64,000 nucleotides of DNA from Hydractinia symbiolongicarpus. Taxonomy: Eukaryota > Cnidaria > Hydrozoa > Anthoathecata > Hydractiniidae. Location of the stretch: NCBI RefSeq assembly GCF_029227915.1, contig NC_079888.1, positions 20,998,001 through 21,062,000 on the forward strand, read 5' to 3'. The notes beneath the pieces were generated by a model. It was given only the letters and a program-made list of their open reading frames with translations, had not been told where the DNA came from and ran no database searches. Of this stretch, positions 34,541 to 49,100 are shown piece by piece (position 1 is the first letter of the stretch; every line of letters starts with the position of its first letter). The position numbers and the translations under genes are program-made.

Positions 34541-36126
34541 TAACATTCTTCTTAATTTGACGTGATTGCCGGAACTCAGCGATTACACTGGGCACTGTGG
34601 TAGCGCTTCATTTAAAAATTAAGCTAAAAAAAGACATTTTTTTACTGTGGGACCTATCCTAGCCGTTATCCTGCGCTGATGAAATAGCGACAGTTTCAAA
34701 AACTACATTTCATTGACTTTCTAACGGTGTCAGTCCGTTTGAGTTTCAACGGTTGTGTCACATATTCGTACCAACATGTATTTAGCGATATTTTTCTGAT
34801 ATTACTAGGTTGCATCGCTTTTAACAATGAAACGATTGACTGTTGGACTTAATTGAGCTAACTGTGTACTGTTACCTGATAAATGTGATAAATGAGACAA
34901 ATGGACTCCAAGAAATAACATTCTTGTTAATTTGACGTGATTGCCGGAACTCAGCGATTACACTGGGCACTGTGGTAGCGCTTCATTTAAAAATTAAGAT
35001 ACAAAAAGTCATTTTTTTATTGCGGGACCAATCCTAGCCATTATCTCGCGCTGAAGAAATAGCGGCAGTTTCAAAAACTACATTTCATTGACGTTCTAAC
35101 GGTGTTAGTCCGTTTGAGTTACAACGGTTGGGTCACATATTCGTACCAACATGTATTTAGCGATATTTTTTTGATATTACTAGGTTGCATCGCTTTTAAC
35201 AATGAAACGTTGACTGTGGGACTTAATTGAACTAACTTTGGACTGTGACCTGATAAATGTGATAAATGAGACAATTGGACTCCAAGAAATAACATTCTTC
35301 TTAATTTGACGTGATTGCCGGAACTCAGCGATTACACTGGGCTCTGTGGTAGCGCTTCAATTAAGAATTAAGATAAAAAAGTCATTTTTTTATTGCGGGA
35401 CCAATCCTAGCCATTATCTCGCGCTGAAGAAATAGCGGCAGTTTCAAAAACTACATTACATTGACGTTCTAACGGTGTTAGTCCGTTTGAGTTACAACGG
35501 TAGGGTCACATATTCGTACCAACATGTATTTAGCGATATTTTTCTGATATTACCAGGTTGCATCGCTTTTAACTATGAAACGATTGACTGTGGGACTTAA
35601 TTGAGCTAACTTTGGACTGTCACCTGATAAATGAGATAAAAGAGACAATTGGACTCCAAGAAAAAACATTCTTCTTAATTTGACATGATTGCCGAAACTC
35701 AGCGATTACACTGGTCTCCGTGGTAGCGCTTCAATTAAGAATTAAGACAAAAAAGTCAATTTTTTATTGCGGGACCAATCCTAGCGATTATCTCGCGCTG
35801 AAGAAATAGCGGCAGTTTCAAAAACTACATTTCATTGACTTTCTAACGGTGTCAGTCCGTTTCAGTTTTAACGGTTGTGTCACATATTCGTACCAACATG
35901 TATTTAGCGATATTTTTTGATATTACTAGGTTGCATCGCTTTTAACAATGAAACGTTGACTGTGGGACTTAATTGAACTAACTTTGGACTGTGACCTGAT
36001 AAATGTGATAAATGAGACAATTGGACTCCAAGAAATCACATTCTTCTTAATTTGACGTGATTGCCGGAACTCAGCGATTACACTGGGCTCTGTGGTAGCG
36101 CTTCAATTAAGAATTAAGATAAAAAA

Positions 36127-36139
36127 GTCATTTTTTGAC
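36127..36139 (+). repeat. Junction of a truncated satellite monomer (~300 bp)
   Basis: Here the T-tract is followed directly by GACTTTCTAACGG, so the usual segment of about 73 bp (ATTGTGGGACC through the CpG core to TTTCATT) is missing. Six more junctions with the same breakpoint are at about 44663, 55825, 58745, 59420, 60471 and 63018. The later ones also share TTTTTAACGTGTCAG or CTAACGTGTCAG, a second one-base loss. All are in the right arm. They create the plus-strand open frames of 61-66 codons seen there, which are not genes. Confidence 0.85.
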
Positions 36140-36479
36140 TTTCTAACGGTGTCAGTCCGTTTGAGTTACAACGGTTGGGTCACATATTCGTACCAACATG
36201 TATTTAGCGATATTATTTTGATATTACTAGTTTGCATCGCTTTTAACAATGAAACGTTGACTGTGGGACTTAATTGAACTAACTTTGGACTGTGACCTGA
36301 TAAACGTGATAAATGAGACAATTGGACTCCAAGAAATAACATTCTTTTTAATTTGACGTGATTGCCGGAACTCAGCGATTACACTGGGCTCTGTGGTAGC
36401 GCTTCAATTAAGAATTAAGATAAAAAAGTCATTTTTTTATTGCGGGACCAATCCTAGCCATTATCTCGCGCTGAAGAAA

Positions 36480-39400
36480 TAGCGGCAGTTTCAAAAACTA
36501 CATTTCATTGACTTTCTAACGGTGTTAGTGCGTTTGAGTTACAACGGTTGGGTCACATATTCGTACCAACATGTATTTAGCGATAATTTTCTGATATTAC
36601 TAGGTTGCATTGCTTTTAACAATGAAACGATTGACTGTGGGACTTAATAGCGCTAACTTTGGACTGTGACCTGATAAATGTGATAAATGAGACAATAGGA
36701 CTCCAAGAAATAACATTCTTGTTAACTTTACGTGATTGCCGGAACTCAGCGATTACACTGGGCACTGTGGTAGCGCTTCATTTAAAAATTAAGCTAAAAA
36801 AGACATTTTTTTACTGTGGTACTTATCCTAGCCGTTAGCGCGCGCTAAAGAAATAGCGACAGTTTCAGGAACTACATTTCATTGACTTTGTAACGGTGTC
36901 AGTCCGTTTGAGTTTCAACGGTTGTGTCACATATTCGTACCAACATGTATTTAGCGATATTTTTCTGATATTACTAGGTTGCATCGCTTTTAGCAATGAA
37001 ACGATTGACTGTGGGACTTAATTGAGCTAACTTTGGACTGTCACCTGATAAATGTGATAAAGGAGACAATTGGACTCCAAGAAAAAACATTCTTCTTAAT
37101 TTGACATGATTGCCGAAACTCAGCGATTACACTGGGCTCTGTGGTAGCGCTTCATTTAAGAATTATGATAATAAAAGTCATTTTTTTATTGTGCGACCAA
37201 TCCTAGCAATTATCGCGCGCTGAAGAAATAGCCACAGTTTCAAAAATTACATTTCATTGACTTTCTAACGGTGTCAGTCCGTTTGAGTTTCAACGGTTGT
37301 GTCACATATTCGTACCAACATCTATTTAGCTATATTTTTTTGATATTACTAGGTTGCATCGCTTTGAACAATGAAACGTTGACTGTGGGACTTAATTGAA
37401 GTAACTTTGGACTGTGACCTGATATTTGTGATAAATGAGACAATTGGACTACAAGAAATAACATTCTTCTGAATTTGACGTGGTTGCAGGAACTCAGCGA
37501 TTACACTGAACTCTGTGGTAGCGCTTCATTTAAGAATTAAGACAAAAAAGTTATTTTTTTATTGTGGGTCTAATCCTAGCCGTTATCGCGCGCTGAAGAA
37601 ATAGCGACAATTTCAAAAACTACAGTTCATTGGCTTTCTAACGGTGTCAGTCCGTTTGAGTTACAACGGTTGTGTCACATATTCATACCAACATGTATTT
37701 AGCGATATTTTTCTGATATTACTAGGTTGCATCGCTTTTAACTATGAAACGATTGACTGTGGGACTTAATTGGGCTAACTTTGGACTGTCACCTGATAAA
37801 TGTGATAAAGGAGACAATGGGGAATCCAAGATAAAACATTCTTCTTAATTTGACATGATTGCCGAAACTCAGCGATTACACTGGGCTCTGTGGTAGCGCT
37901 TCATTTAAGAATTATGATAAAAAAAGTCATTTTTTTATTGTGGGTCCAATCCTAGCAATTATCGCGCGCTGAGGAAATAGCGACAGTTTCAAAAACTACA
38001 TTTCATTGACTTTCTAACGGTGTTAGTGCGTTTGAGTTACAACGGTTGGGTCACATATTCGTACCAACATGTATTTAGCGATAATTTTCTGATATTACTA
38101 GGTTGCATTGCTTTTAACAATGAAACGATTGACTGTGGGACTTAATAGCGCTAACTTTGGACTGTGACCTGATAAATGTGATAAATGAGACAATAGGACT
38201 CCAAGAAATAACATTCTTGTTAACTTTACGTGATTGCCGGAACTCAGCGATTACACTGGGCACTGTGGTAGCGCTTCATTTAAAAATTAAGCTAAAAAAG
38301 ACATTTTTTTACTGTGGTACCTATCCTAGCCGTTAGCGCGCGCTAAAGAAATAGCGACAGTTTCAGGAACTACATTTCATTGACTTTGTAACGGTGTCAG
38401 TCCGTTTGAGTTTCAACGGTTGTGTCACATATTCGTACCAACATGTATTTAGCGATATTTTTCTGATATTACTAGGTTGCATCGCTTTTAGCAATGAAAC
38501 GATTGACTGTGGGATTTAATTGAGCTAACTTTGGACTGTCACCTGATAAATGTGATAAAGGAGACAATTGGACTCCAAGAAAAAACATTCTTCTTAATTT
38601 GACATGATTGCCGAAACTCAGCGATTACACTGGGCTCTGTGGTAGCGCTTCATTTAAGAATTATGATAATAAAAGTCATTTTTTTATTGTAGGACCAATC
38701 CTAGCAATTATCGCGCGCTGAAGAAATAGCCACAGTTTCAAAAATTACATTTCATTGACTTTCTAACGGTGTCAGTCCGTTTGAGTTTCAACGGTTGTGT
38801 CACATATTCGTACCAACATCTATTTAGCTATATTTTTTTGATATTACTAGGTTGCATCGCTTTGAACAATGAAACGTTGACTGTGGGACTTAATTGAAGT
38901 AACTTTGGACTGTGACCTGATATTTGTGATAAATGAGACAATTGGACTACAAGAAATAACATTCTTCTGAATTTGACGTGGTTGCAGGAACTCAGCGATT
39001 ACACTGAACTCTGTGGTAGCGCTTCATTTAAGAATTAAGACAAAAAAGTTATTTTTTTATTGTGGGACTAATCCTAGCCGTTATCGCACGCTGAAGAAAT
39101 AGCGACAATTTCAAAAACTACAGTTCATTGGCTTTCTAACGGTGTCAGTCCGTTTGAGTTACAACGGTTGTGTCACATATTCATACCAACATGTATTTAG
39201 CGATATTTTTCTGATATTACTAGGTTGCATCGCTTTTAACTATGAAACGATTGACTGTGGGACTTAATTGGGCTAACTTTGGACTGTCACCTGATAAATG
39301 TGATAAAGGAGACAATTGGAATCCAAGATAAAACATTCTTCTTAATTTGACATGATTGCCGAAATTCAGCGATTACACTGGGCTCTGTGGTAGCGCTTCA

Positions 39401-39480
39401 TTTAAGAATTATGATAAAAAAAGTCATTTTTTTATTGTGGGACCAATCCTAGCAATTATCGCGCGCTGAGGAAATAGCGA
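36480..39480 (+). repeat. Tetrameric higher-order repeat, 1498 bp
   Basis: GGTGTTAGTGCGTTTGAG occurs at 36521 and 38019, and GATATTTGTGATAAATGAG at 37421 and 38919, both 1498 bp apart. Private variants such as CATCTATTTAGCTATATT and GCTTTGAACAATG are also copied between units. Confidence 0.8.
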
Positions 39481-40329
39481 CAGTTTCAAAAACTACATTT
39501 CATTGACTTTCTAACGGTGTCAGTCCGTTTGAGTTTCAAGGGTTGTGTCACATATTCGTACCAACATGTATTTAGCGATATTTTTTTGATATTACTAGGT
39601 TGCATCGCTTTTACCAATGAAACGTTGACTGTGAGACTTAATTGAACTAACTTTGGACTGTGACCTGATATTTGTGATAAATGAGACAATTGGACTCCAA
39701 GAAATAACATTCTTGTTAATTTGACGTGCTTGCCGGAACTCAGCGATTACACTGGGCACTGTGGTATCGCTTCATTTAAAAATTAAGATACAAAAAGTCA
39801 TTTTTTTATTGTGGTACCAATCCTAGCCGTTATCGCGCGCTAAAGAAATAGCGACAGTTTCCAGAACTACATTTCATTGACTTTCTAACGGTGTCAGTCC
39901 GTTTGAGTTACAACGGTTGTGTCACATATTCGTACCAATATGTATTTAGCGATAATTTTCTGATATTACTAGGTTGCATGGTTTTAACAATGAAACGATT
40001 GACTGTGGGACTTAATTGAGCTAACTTTGGACTGTGACCTGATAAATGTGATAAATGAGACAATTGGACTCCAAGAAATAACATTCTTCTTAATTTGACG
40101 TGATTGCCGGAACTTAGCGATTACACTGGGCACTGTGGTAGCGCTTCATTTAAAAATTAAGCTAAAAAAAGACATTTTTTTACTGTGGAACCTATCCTAG
40201 CCGTTAGCGCGCGCTAAAGAAATAGCGGCAGTTTTAAGAACTACATCTCATTGACTTTCTAACGGTGTCAGTCCGTTTGAGTTACAACGGTTGGGTCACA
40301 TATTCGTACCAACATGTATTTAGCGATAT

Positions 40330-43300
40330 TTTTCTGATATTACTAGGTTGCATCGCTTTTAACTATGAAACGATTGACTGTGGGACTTAATTGAGCTAAC
40401 TTTGGACTGTCACCTGATAAATGTGATAAAAGAGACAATTGGACTCCAAGAAAAAACACTCTTTTTAATTTGACATGATTGCCGAAACTCAGCGATTACA
40501 CTGGGCTCTGTGGTAGCGCTTCATTTAAGAATTATGTTAAAAAAAGTCATTTTTTTATTGTGGGACCAATCCTAGCCATTATCCTGCGCTGATGAAATAG
40601 CGACAGTTTCAAAAACTACTTTTCATTGACTTTCTAACGGTGTCAGTCCGTTTGAGTTTCAACGGTTGTGTCACATATTCGTACCAACATGTATTTAGCG
40701 ATATTTTTCTGATATTACTAGGTTGCATCGCTTTTACCAATGAAACGTTGACTGTGAGACTTAATTGAACTAACTTTGGACTGTGACCTGATATTTGTGA
40801 TAAATGAGACAATTGGACTACAAGAAATAACATTCTTGTTAATTTGACGTGCTTGCCGGAACTCAGCGATTACACTGGGCACTGTGGTAGCGCTTCATTT
40901 AAAAATTAAGATACAAAAAGTCATTTTTTTATTGTGGTACCAATCCTAGCCGTTATCGCGCGCTAAAGAAATAGCGACAGTTTCCAGAACTACATTTCAT
41001 TGACTTTCTAACGGTGTCAGTCCGTTTGAGTTACAACGGTTGTGTCACATATTCGTACCAATATGTATTTAGCGATAATTTTCTGATATTACTAGGTTGC
41101 ATGGTTTTAACAATGAAACGATTGACTGTGGGACTTAATTGAGCTAACTTTGGACTGTGACCTGATAAATGTGATAAATGAGACAATTGGACTCCAAGAA
41201 ATAACATTCTTCTTAATTTGACGTGATTGCCGGAACTCAGCGATTACACTGGGCACTGTGGTAGCGCTTCATTTAAAAATTAAGCTAAAAAAAGACATTT
41301 TTTTACTGTGGCACCTATCCTAGCCGTTAGCGCGCGCTAAAGAAATAGCGGCAGTTTTAAGAACTACATCTCATTGACTTTCTAACGGTGTCAGTCCGTT
41401 TGAGTTACAACGGTTGGGTCACATATTCGTACCAACATGTATTTAGCGATATTTTTCTGATATTACTAGGTTGCATCGCTTTTAACTATGAAACGATTGA
41501 CTGTGGGACTTAATTGAGCTAACTTTGGACTGTCACCTGATAAATGTGATAAAAGAGACAATTGGACTCCAAGAAAAAACACTCTTTTTAATTTGACATG
41601 ATTGCCGAAACTCAGCGATTACACTGGGCTCTGTGGTAGCGCTTCATTTAAGAATTATGTTAAAAAAAGTCATTTTTTTATTGTGGGACCAATCCTAGCC
41701 ATTATCCTGCGCTGATGAAATAGCGACAGTTTCAAAAACTACTTTTCATTGACTTTCTAACGGTGTCAGTCCGTTTGAGTTTCAACGGTTGTGTCACATA
41801 TTCGTACCAACATGTATTTAGCGATATTTTTCTGATATTACTAGGTTGCATCGCTTTTAACAATGAAACGATTGCCTGTTGGACTTAATTGAGCTAACTG
41901 TGTACTGTCACCTGATCAATGTGATAAATGAGACAATTGGACTCCAAGAAATAACATTCTGGTTAATTTGACGTGATTGCCGGAACTCAGCGATTACACT
42001 GGGCACTGTGGTAGCGCTTCATTTAAAAATTAAGATACAAAAAGTCATTTTTTTATTGCGGGACCAATCCTAGCCATTATCTCGCGCTGAAGAAATAGCG
42101 CCAGTTTCAAAAACTACATTTCATTGACGTTCTAACGGTGTTAGTCCGTTTGAGTTACAGCGGTTGGGTCACATATTCGTACCAACATGTATTTAGCGAT
42201 ATTTTTCTGATATTACCAGGTTGCATCGCTTTTAACTATGAAACGATTGACTGTGGGACTTAATTGAGCTATCTTTGGACTGTCACCTGATAAATGTGAT
42301 AAAGGAGACAATTGGACTTCAAGAAAAAACATTCTTCTTAATTTGACATGATTGCCGAAACTCAGCGATTACACTGGGCCCTGTGGTAGCGCTTCAATTA
42401 AGAATTAAGATAAAAAAGTCATTTTTTTATTGCGGGACCAATCCTAGCCATTATCTCGCGCTGAAGAAATAGCGGCAGTTTCAAAAACTACATTTCATTG
42501 ACTTTCTAACGGCGTCAGTCCGTTTGAGTTTTAACGGTTGTGTCACATATTCGTACCAACATGTATTTAGCGATATTTTTTTGATATTACTAGGTTGCAT
42601 CGCTTTTAACAATGAAACGTTGACTGAGGGACTTAATTGAACTAACTTTGGACTGTGACCTGATAAATGTGATAAATGAGACAATTGGACTCCAAGAAAT
42701 AACATTCTTCTTAATTTGCCGTGATTGCCGGAACTCAGCGATTACACTGGGCTCTGTGGTAGCGTTTCAATTAAGAATTAAGATAAAAAAAGTCATTTTT
42801 TTATTGTGGTACCAATCCTAGCCGTTATCGCGCGCTAAAGAAATAGCGACAGTTTCAAGAACTACATTTCATTGACTTTCTAACGGTGTCAGTCCGTTTG
42901 AGTTACAACGGTTGTGTCACATATTCGTACCAACATGTATTTAGCGATAATTTTCTGATATTACTAGGTTGCATGGTTTTAACAATGAAACGATTGACTG
43001 TGGGACTTAATAGAGCTAACTTTGGACTGTGACCTGATAAATGTGATAAATGAGACAATTGGACTCCAAGAAATAACATTCTTCTTAATTTGACGTGATT
43101 GCCGGAACTCAGCGATTACACTGGGCACTGTGGTAGCGCTTCATTTAAAAATTAAGCTAAAAAAAGACATTTTTTTACTGTGGCACCTATCCTAGCCGTT
43201 AGCGCGCGCTAAAGAAATAGCGGCAGTTTTAAGAACTACATCTCATTGACTTTCTAACGGTGTCAGTCCGTTTGAGTTACAACGGTTGGGTCACATATTC

Positions 43301-45490
43301 GTACCAACATGTATTTAGCGATATTTTTCTGATATTACTAGGTTGCATCGCTTTTAACTATGAAACGATTGACTGTGGGACTTAATTGAGCTAACTTTGG
43401 ACTGTCACCTGATAAAGGTGATAAAAGAGACAATTGGACTCCAAGAAAAAACACTCTTTTTAATTTGACATGATTGCCGAAACTCAGCGATTACACTGGG
43501 CTCTGTGGTAGCGCTTCATTTAAGAATTATGTTAAAAAAAGTCATTTTTTTATTGTGGGACCAATCCTAGCCATTATCCTGCGCTGATGAAATAGCGACA
43601 GTTTCAAAAACTACATTTCATTGACTTTCTAACGGTGTCAGTCCGTTTGAGTTTCAACGGTTGTGTCACATATTCGTACCAACATGTATTTAGCGATATT
43701 TTTCTGATATTACTAGGTTGCATCGCTTTTAACAATGAAACGATTGACTGTTGGACTTAATTGAGCTAACTGTGTACTGTCACCTGATAAATGTGATAAA
43801 TGAGACAATTGGACTCCAAGAAATAACATTCTTGTTAATTTGACGTGATTGCCGGAACTCAGCGATTACACTGGGCACTGTGGTAGCGCTTCATTTAAAA
43901 ATTAAGACACAAAAAGTCATTTTTTTTATTGCGGGACCAATCCTAGCCATTATCTCGCGCTGAAGAAATAGCGGCAGTTTCAAAAACTACATTTCATTGA
44001 CGTTCTAACGGTGTTAGTCCGTTTGAGTTACAACGGTTGGGTCACATATTCGTACCAACATGTATGTAGCGATATTTTTCTGATATTACCAGGTTGCATC
44101 GCTTTTAACTATAAAACGATTGACTGTGGGACTTAATTGAGCTATCTTTGGACTGTCACCTGATAAATGAGATAAAAGAGACAATTGGACTCCAAGAAAA
44201 AACATTCTTCTTAATTTGACATGATTGCCGAAACTCAGCGATTACACTGGGCCCTGTGGTAGCGCTTCAATTAAGAATTAAGATAAAAAAGTCATTTTTT
44301 TATTGCGGGACCAATCCTAGCCATTATCTCGCGCTGAAGAAATAGCGGCAGTTTCAAAAACTACATTTCATTGACTTTTTAACGGTGTCAGTCCTTTTGA
44401 GTTTTAACGGTTGTGTCACATATTCGTACCAACATGTATTTAGCGATATTTTTTTGATATTACTAGGTTGCATCGCTTTTAACAATGAAACGTTGACTGT
44501 GGGACTTAATTGAACTAACTTTGGACTGTGACCTGATAAATGTGATAAATGACACAATTGGACTCCAAGAAATAACATTCTTCTTAATTTGCCGTGATTG
44601 CCGGAACTCAACGATTACACTGGGCTCTGTGGTACCGCTTCAATTAAGAATTAAGATAAAAAAGTCATTTTTTGACTTTTTAACGTGTCAGTCCGTTTGA
44701 GTTACAACGGTTGGGTCACATATTCGTACCAACATATATTTAGCGATATTTTTCTGATATTACTAGGTTGCATCGCTTTTAACTATGAAACGATTGACTG
44801 TGGGACATAATTGAGCTAACTTTGGACTGTCACCTGATAAATGTGATAAAAGAGAAAATTGGACTCCAAGAAAAAACACTCTTTTTAATTTGACATGATT
44901 GCCGAAACTCAGCGACTACACTGGGCTCTGTGGTAGCGCTTCATTTAAGAATTATGTTAAAAAAAGTCATTTTTTTATTGTGGGACCAATCCTAGCCATT
45001 ATCCTGCGCTGATGAAATAGCGACAGTTTCAAAAACTACATTTCATTGACTTTCTAACGGTGTCAGTCCGTTTGAGTTTCAACGGTTGTGTCACATATTC
45101 GTACCAACATGTATTTAGCGATATTTTTCTGATATTACTAGGTTGCATCGCTTTTAACAATGAAACGATTGACTGTTGGACTTAATTGAGCTAACTGTGT
45201 ACTGTCACCTGATAAATGTGATAAATGAGACAATTGGACTCCAAGAAATAACATTCTTGTTAATTTGACGTGATTGCCGGAACTCAGCGATTACACTGGG
45301 CACTGTGGTAGCGCTTCGTTTAAAAATTAAGATACAAAAAGTCATTTTTTTATTGCGGGACCAATCCTAGCCATTATCTCGCGCTGAAGAAATAGCGGCA
45401 GTTTCAAAAACTACATTTCATTGACGTTCTAACGGTGTTAGTCCGTTTGAGTTACAACGGTTGGGTCACATATTCGTACCAACATGTATT
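40330..45490 (+). repeat. 5.2 kb block A of a long-range duplication (11,162 bp apart)
   Basis: This block recurs at 51490-56655 with a constant offset of 11,162 bp. Matching points are 40609/51771, 42481/53643, 44354/55516, the truncated-monomer junction 44663/55825 and the rare CGCTTCGTTTAAAAATT at about 45312/56474. Similarity stops near 45490, where GATAATTTTCTGATATTACTA in this copy faces GATATTTTTCTGATATTACCA in the other. The offset is about three 3745 bp units minus one 73 bp deletion. Confidence 0.8.
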
Positions 45491-46152
45491 TAGCGATAAT
45501 TTTCTGATATTACTAGGTTGCATGGTTTTAACAATGAAACGATTGACTGTGGGACTTAATAGAGCTAACTTTGGACTGTGACCTGATAAATGTGATAAAT
45601 GAGACAATTGGACTCCAAGAAATAACATTCTTCTTAATTTGACGTGATTGCCGGAACTTAGCGATTACACTGGGCACTGTGGTAGCGCTTCATTTAAAAA
45701 TTAAGCTAAAAAAAGACATTTTTTTACTGTGGCACCTATCCTAGCCGTTAGCGCGCGCTAAAGAAATAGCGGCAGTTTTAAGAACTACATCTCATTGACT
45801 TTCTAACGGTGTCAGTCCGTTTGAGTTACAACGGTTGGGTCACATATTCGTACCAACATGTATTTAGCGATATTTTTCTGATATTACTAGGTTGCATCGC
45901 TTTTAACTATGAAACGATTGACTGTGGGACTTAATTGAGCTAACTTTGGACTGTCACCTGATAAATGTGATAAAAGAGACAATTGGACTCCAAGAAAAAA
46001 CACTCTTTTTAATTTGACATGATTGCCGAAACTCAGCGATTACACTGGGCTCTGTGGTAGCGCTTCATTTAAGAATTATGTTAAAAAAAGTCATTTTTTT
46101 ATTGTGGGACCAATCCTAGCCATTATCCTGCGCTGATGAAATAGCGACAGTT

Positions 46153-49100
46153 TCAAAAACTACTTTTCATTGACTTTCTAACGGTGTCAGTCCGTTTGAG
46201 TTTCAACGGTTGTGTCACATATTCGTACCAACATGTATTTAGCGATATTTTTCTGATATTACTAGGTTGCATCGCTTTTACCAATGAAACGTTGACTGTG
46301 AGACTTAATTGAACTAACTTTGGACTGTGACCTGATATTTGTGATAAATGAGACAATTGGACTACAAGAAATAACATTCTTGTTAATTTGACGTGCTTGC
46401 CGGAACTCAGCGATTACACTGGACACTGTGGTAGCGCTTCATTTAAAAATTAAGATACAAAAAGTCATTTTTTTATTGTGGTACCAATCCTAGCCGTTAT
46501 CGCGCGCTAAAGAAATAGCGACAGTTTCCAGAACTACATTTCATTGACTTTCTAACGGTGTCAGTCCGTTTGAGTTACAACGGTTGTGTCACATATTCGT
46601 ACCAATATGTATTTAGCGATAATTTTCTGATATTACTAGGTTGCATGGTTTTAACAATGAAACGATTGACTGTGGGACTTAATTGAGCTAACTTTGGACT
46701 GTGACCTGATAAATGTGATAAATGAGACAATTGGACTCCAAGAAATAACATTCTTCTTAATTTGACGTGATTGCCGGAACTCAGCGATTACACTGGGCAC
46801 TGTGGTAGCGCTTCATTTAAAAATTAAGCTAAAAAAAGACATTTTTTTACTGTGGCACCTATCCTAGCCGTTAGCGCGCGCTAAAGAAATAGCGGCAGTT
46901 TTAAGAACTACATCTCATTGACTTTCTAACGGTGTCAGTCCGTTTGAGTTACAACGGTTGGGTCACATATTCGTACCAACATGTATTTAGCGATATTTTT
47001 CTGATATTACTAGGTTGCATCGCTTTTAACTATGAAACGATTGACTGTGGGACTTAATTGAGCTAACTTTGGACTGTCACCTGATAAATGTGATAAAAGA
47101 GACAATTGGACTCCAAGAAAAAACACTCTTTTTAATTTGACATGATTGCCGAAACTCAGCGATTACACTGGGCTCTGTGGTAGCGCTTCATTTAAGAATT
47201 ATGTTAAAAAAAGTCATTTTTTTATTGTGGGACCAATCCTAGCCATTATCCTGCGCTGATGAAATAGCGACAGTTTCAAAAACTACTTTTCATTGACTTT
47301 CTAACGGTGTCAGTCCGTTTGAGTTTCAACGGTTGTGTCACATATTCGTACCAACATGTATTTAGCGATATTTTTCTGATATTACTAGGTTGCATCGCTT
47401 TTAACAATGAAACGATTGCCTGTTGGACTTAATTGAGCTAACTGTGTACTGTCACCTGATCAATGTGATAAATGAGACAATTGGACTCCAAGAAATAACA
47501 TTCTGGTTAATTTGACGTGATTGCCGGAACTCAGCGATTACACTGGGCACTGTGGTAGCGCTTCATTTAAAAATTAAGATACAAAAAGTCATTTTTTTAT
47601 TGCGGGACCAATCCTAGCCATTATCTCGCGCTGAAGAAATAGCGCCAGTTTCAAAAACTACATTTCATTGACGTTCTAACGGTGTTAGTCCGTTTGAGTT
47701 ACAGCGGTTGGGTCACATATTCGTACCAACATGTATTTAGCGATATTTTTCTGATATTACCAGGTTGCATCGCTTTTAACTATGAAACGATTGACTGTGG
47801 GACTTAATTGAGCTAACTTTGGACTGTCACCTGATAAATGTGATAAAAGAGACAATTGGACTCCAAGAAAAAACACTCTTTTTAATTTGACATGATTGCC
47901 GAAACTCAGCGATTACACTGGGCTCTGTGGTAGCGCTTCATTTAAGAATTATGTTAAAAAAAGTCATTTTTTTATTGTGGGACCAATCCTAGCCATTATC
48001 CTGCGCTGATGAAATAGCGACAGTTTCAAAAACTACTTTTCATTGACTTTCTAACGGTGTCAGTCCGTTTGAGTTTCAACGGTTGTGTCACATATTCGTA
48101 CCAACATGTATTTAGCGATATTTTTCTGATATTACTAGGTTGCATCGCTTTTACCAATGAAACGTTGACTGTGAGACTTAATTGAACTAACTTTGGACTG
48201 TGACCTGATATTTGTGATAAATGAGACAATTGGACTACAAGAAATAACATTCTTGTTAATTTGACGTGCTTGCCGGAACTCAGCGATTACACTGGGCACT
48301 GTGGTAGCGCTTCATTTAAAAATTAAGATACAAAAAGTCATTTTTTTATTGTGGTACCAATCCTAGCCGTTATCGCGCGCTAAAGAAATAGCGACAGTTT
48401 CCAGAACTACATTTCATTGACTTTCTAACGGTGTCAGTCCGTTTGAGTTACAACGGTTGTGTCACATATTCGTACCAATATGTATTTAGCGATAATTTTC
48501 TGATATTACTAGGTTGCATGGTTTTAACAATGAAACGATTGACTGTGGGACTTAATTGAGCTAACTTTGGACTGTGACCTGATAAATGTGATAAATGAGA
48601 CAATTGGACTCCAAGAAATAACATTCTTCTTAATTTGACGTGATTGCCGGAACTCAGCGATTACACTGGGCACTGTGGTAGCGCTTCATTTAAAAATTAA
48701 GCTAAAAAAAGACATTTTTTTACTGTGGCACCTATCCTAGCCGTTAGCGCGCGCTAAAGAAATAGCGGCAGTTTTAAGAACTACATCTCATTGACTTTCT
48801 AACGGTGTCAGTCCGTTTGAGTTACAACGGTTGGGTCACATATTCGTACCAACATGTATTTAGCGATATTTTTCTGATATTACTAGGTTGCATCGCTTTT
48901 AACTATGAAACGATTGACTGTGGGACTTAATTGAGCTAACTTTGGACTGTCACCTGATAAATGTGATAAAAGAGACAATTGGACTCCAAGAAAAAACACT
49001 CTTTTTAATTTGACATGATTGCCGAAACTCAGCGATTACACTGGGCTCTGTGGTAGCGCTTCATTTCAGAATTATGTTAAAAAAAGTCATTTTTTTATTG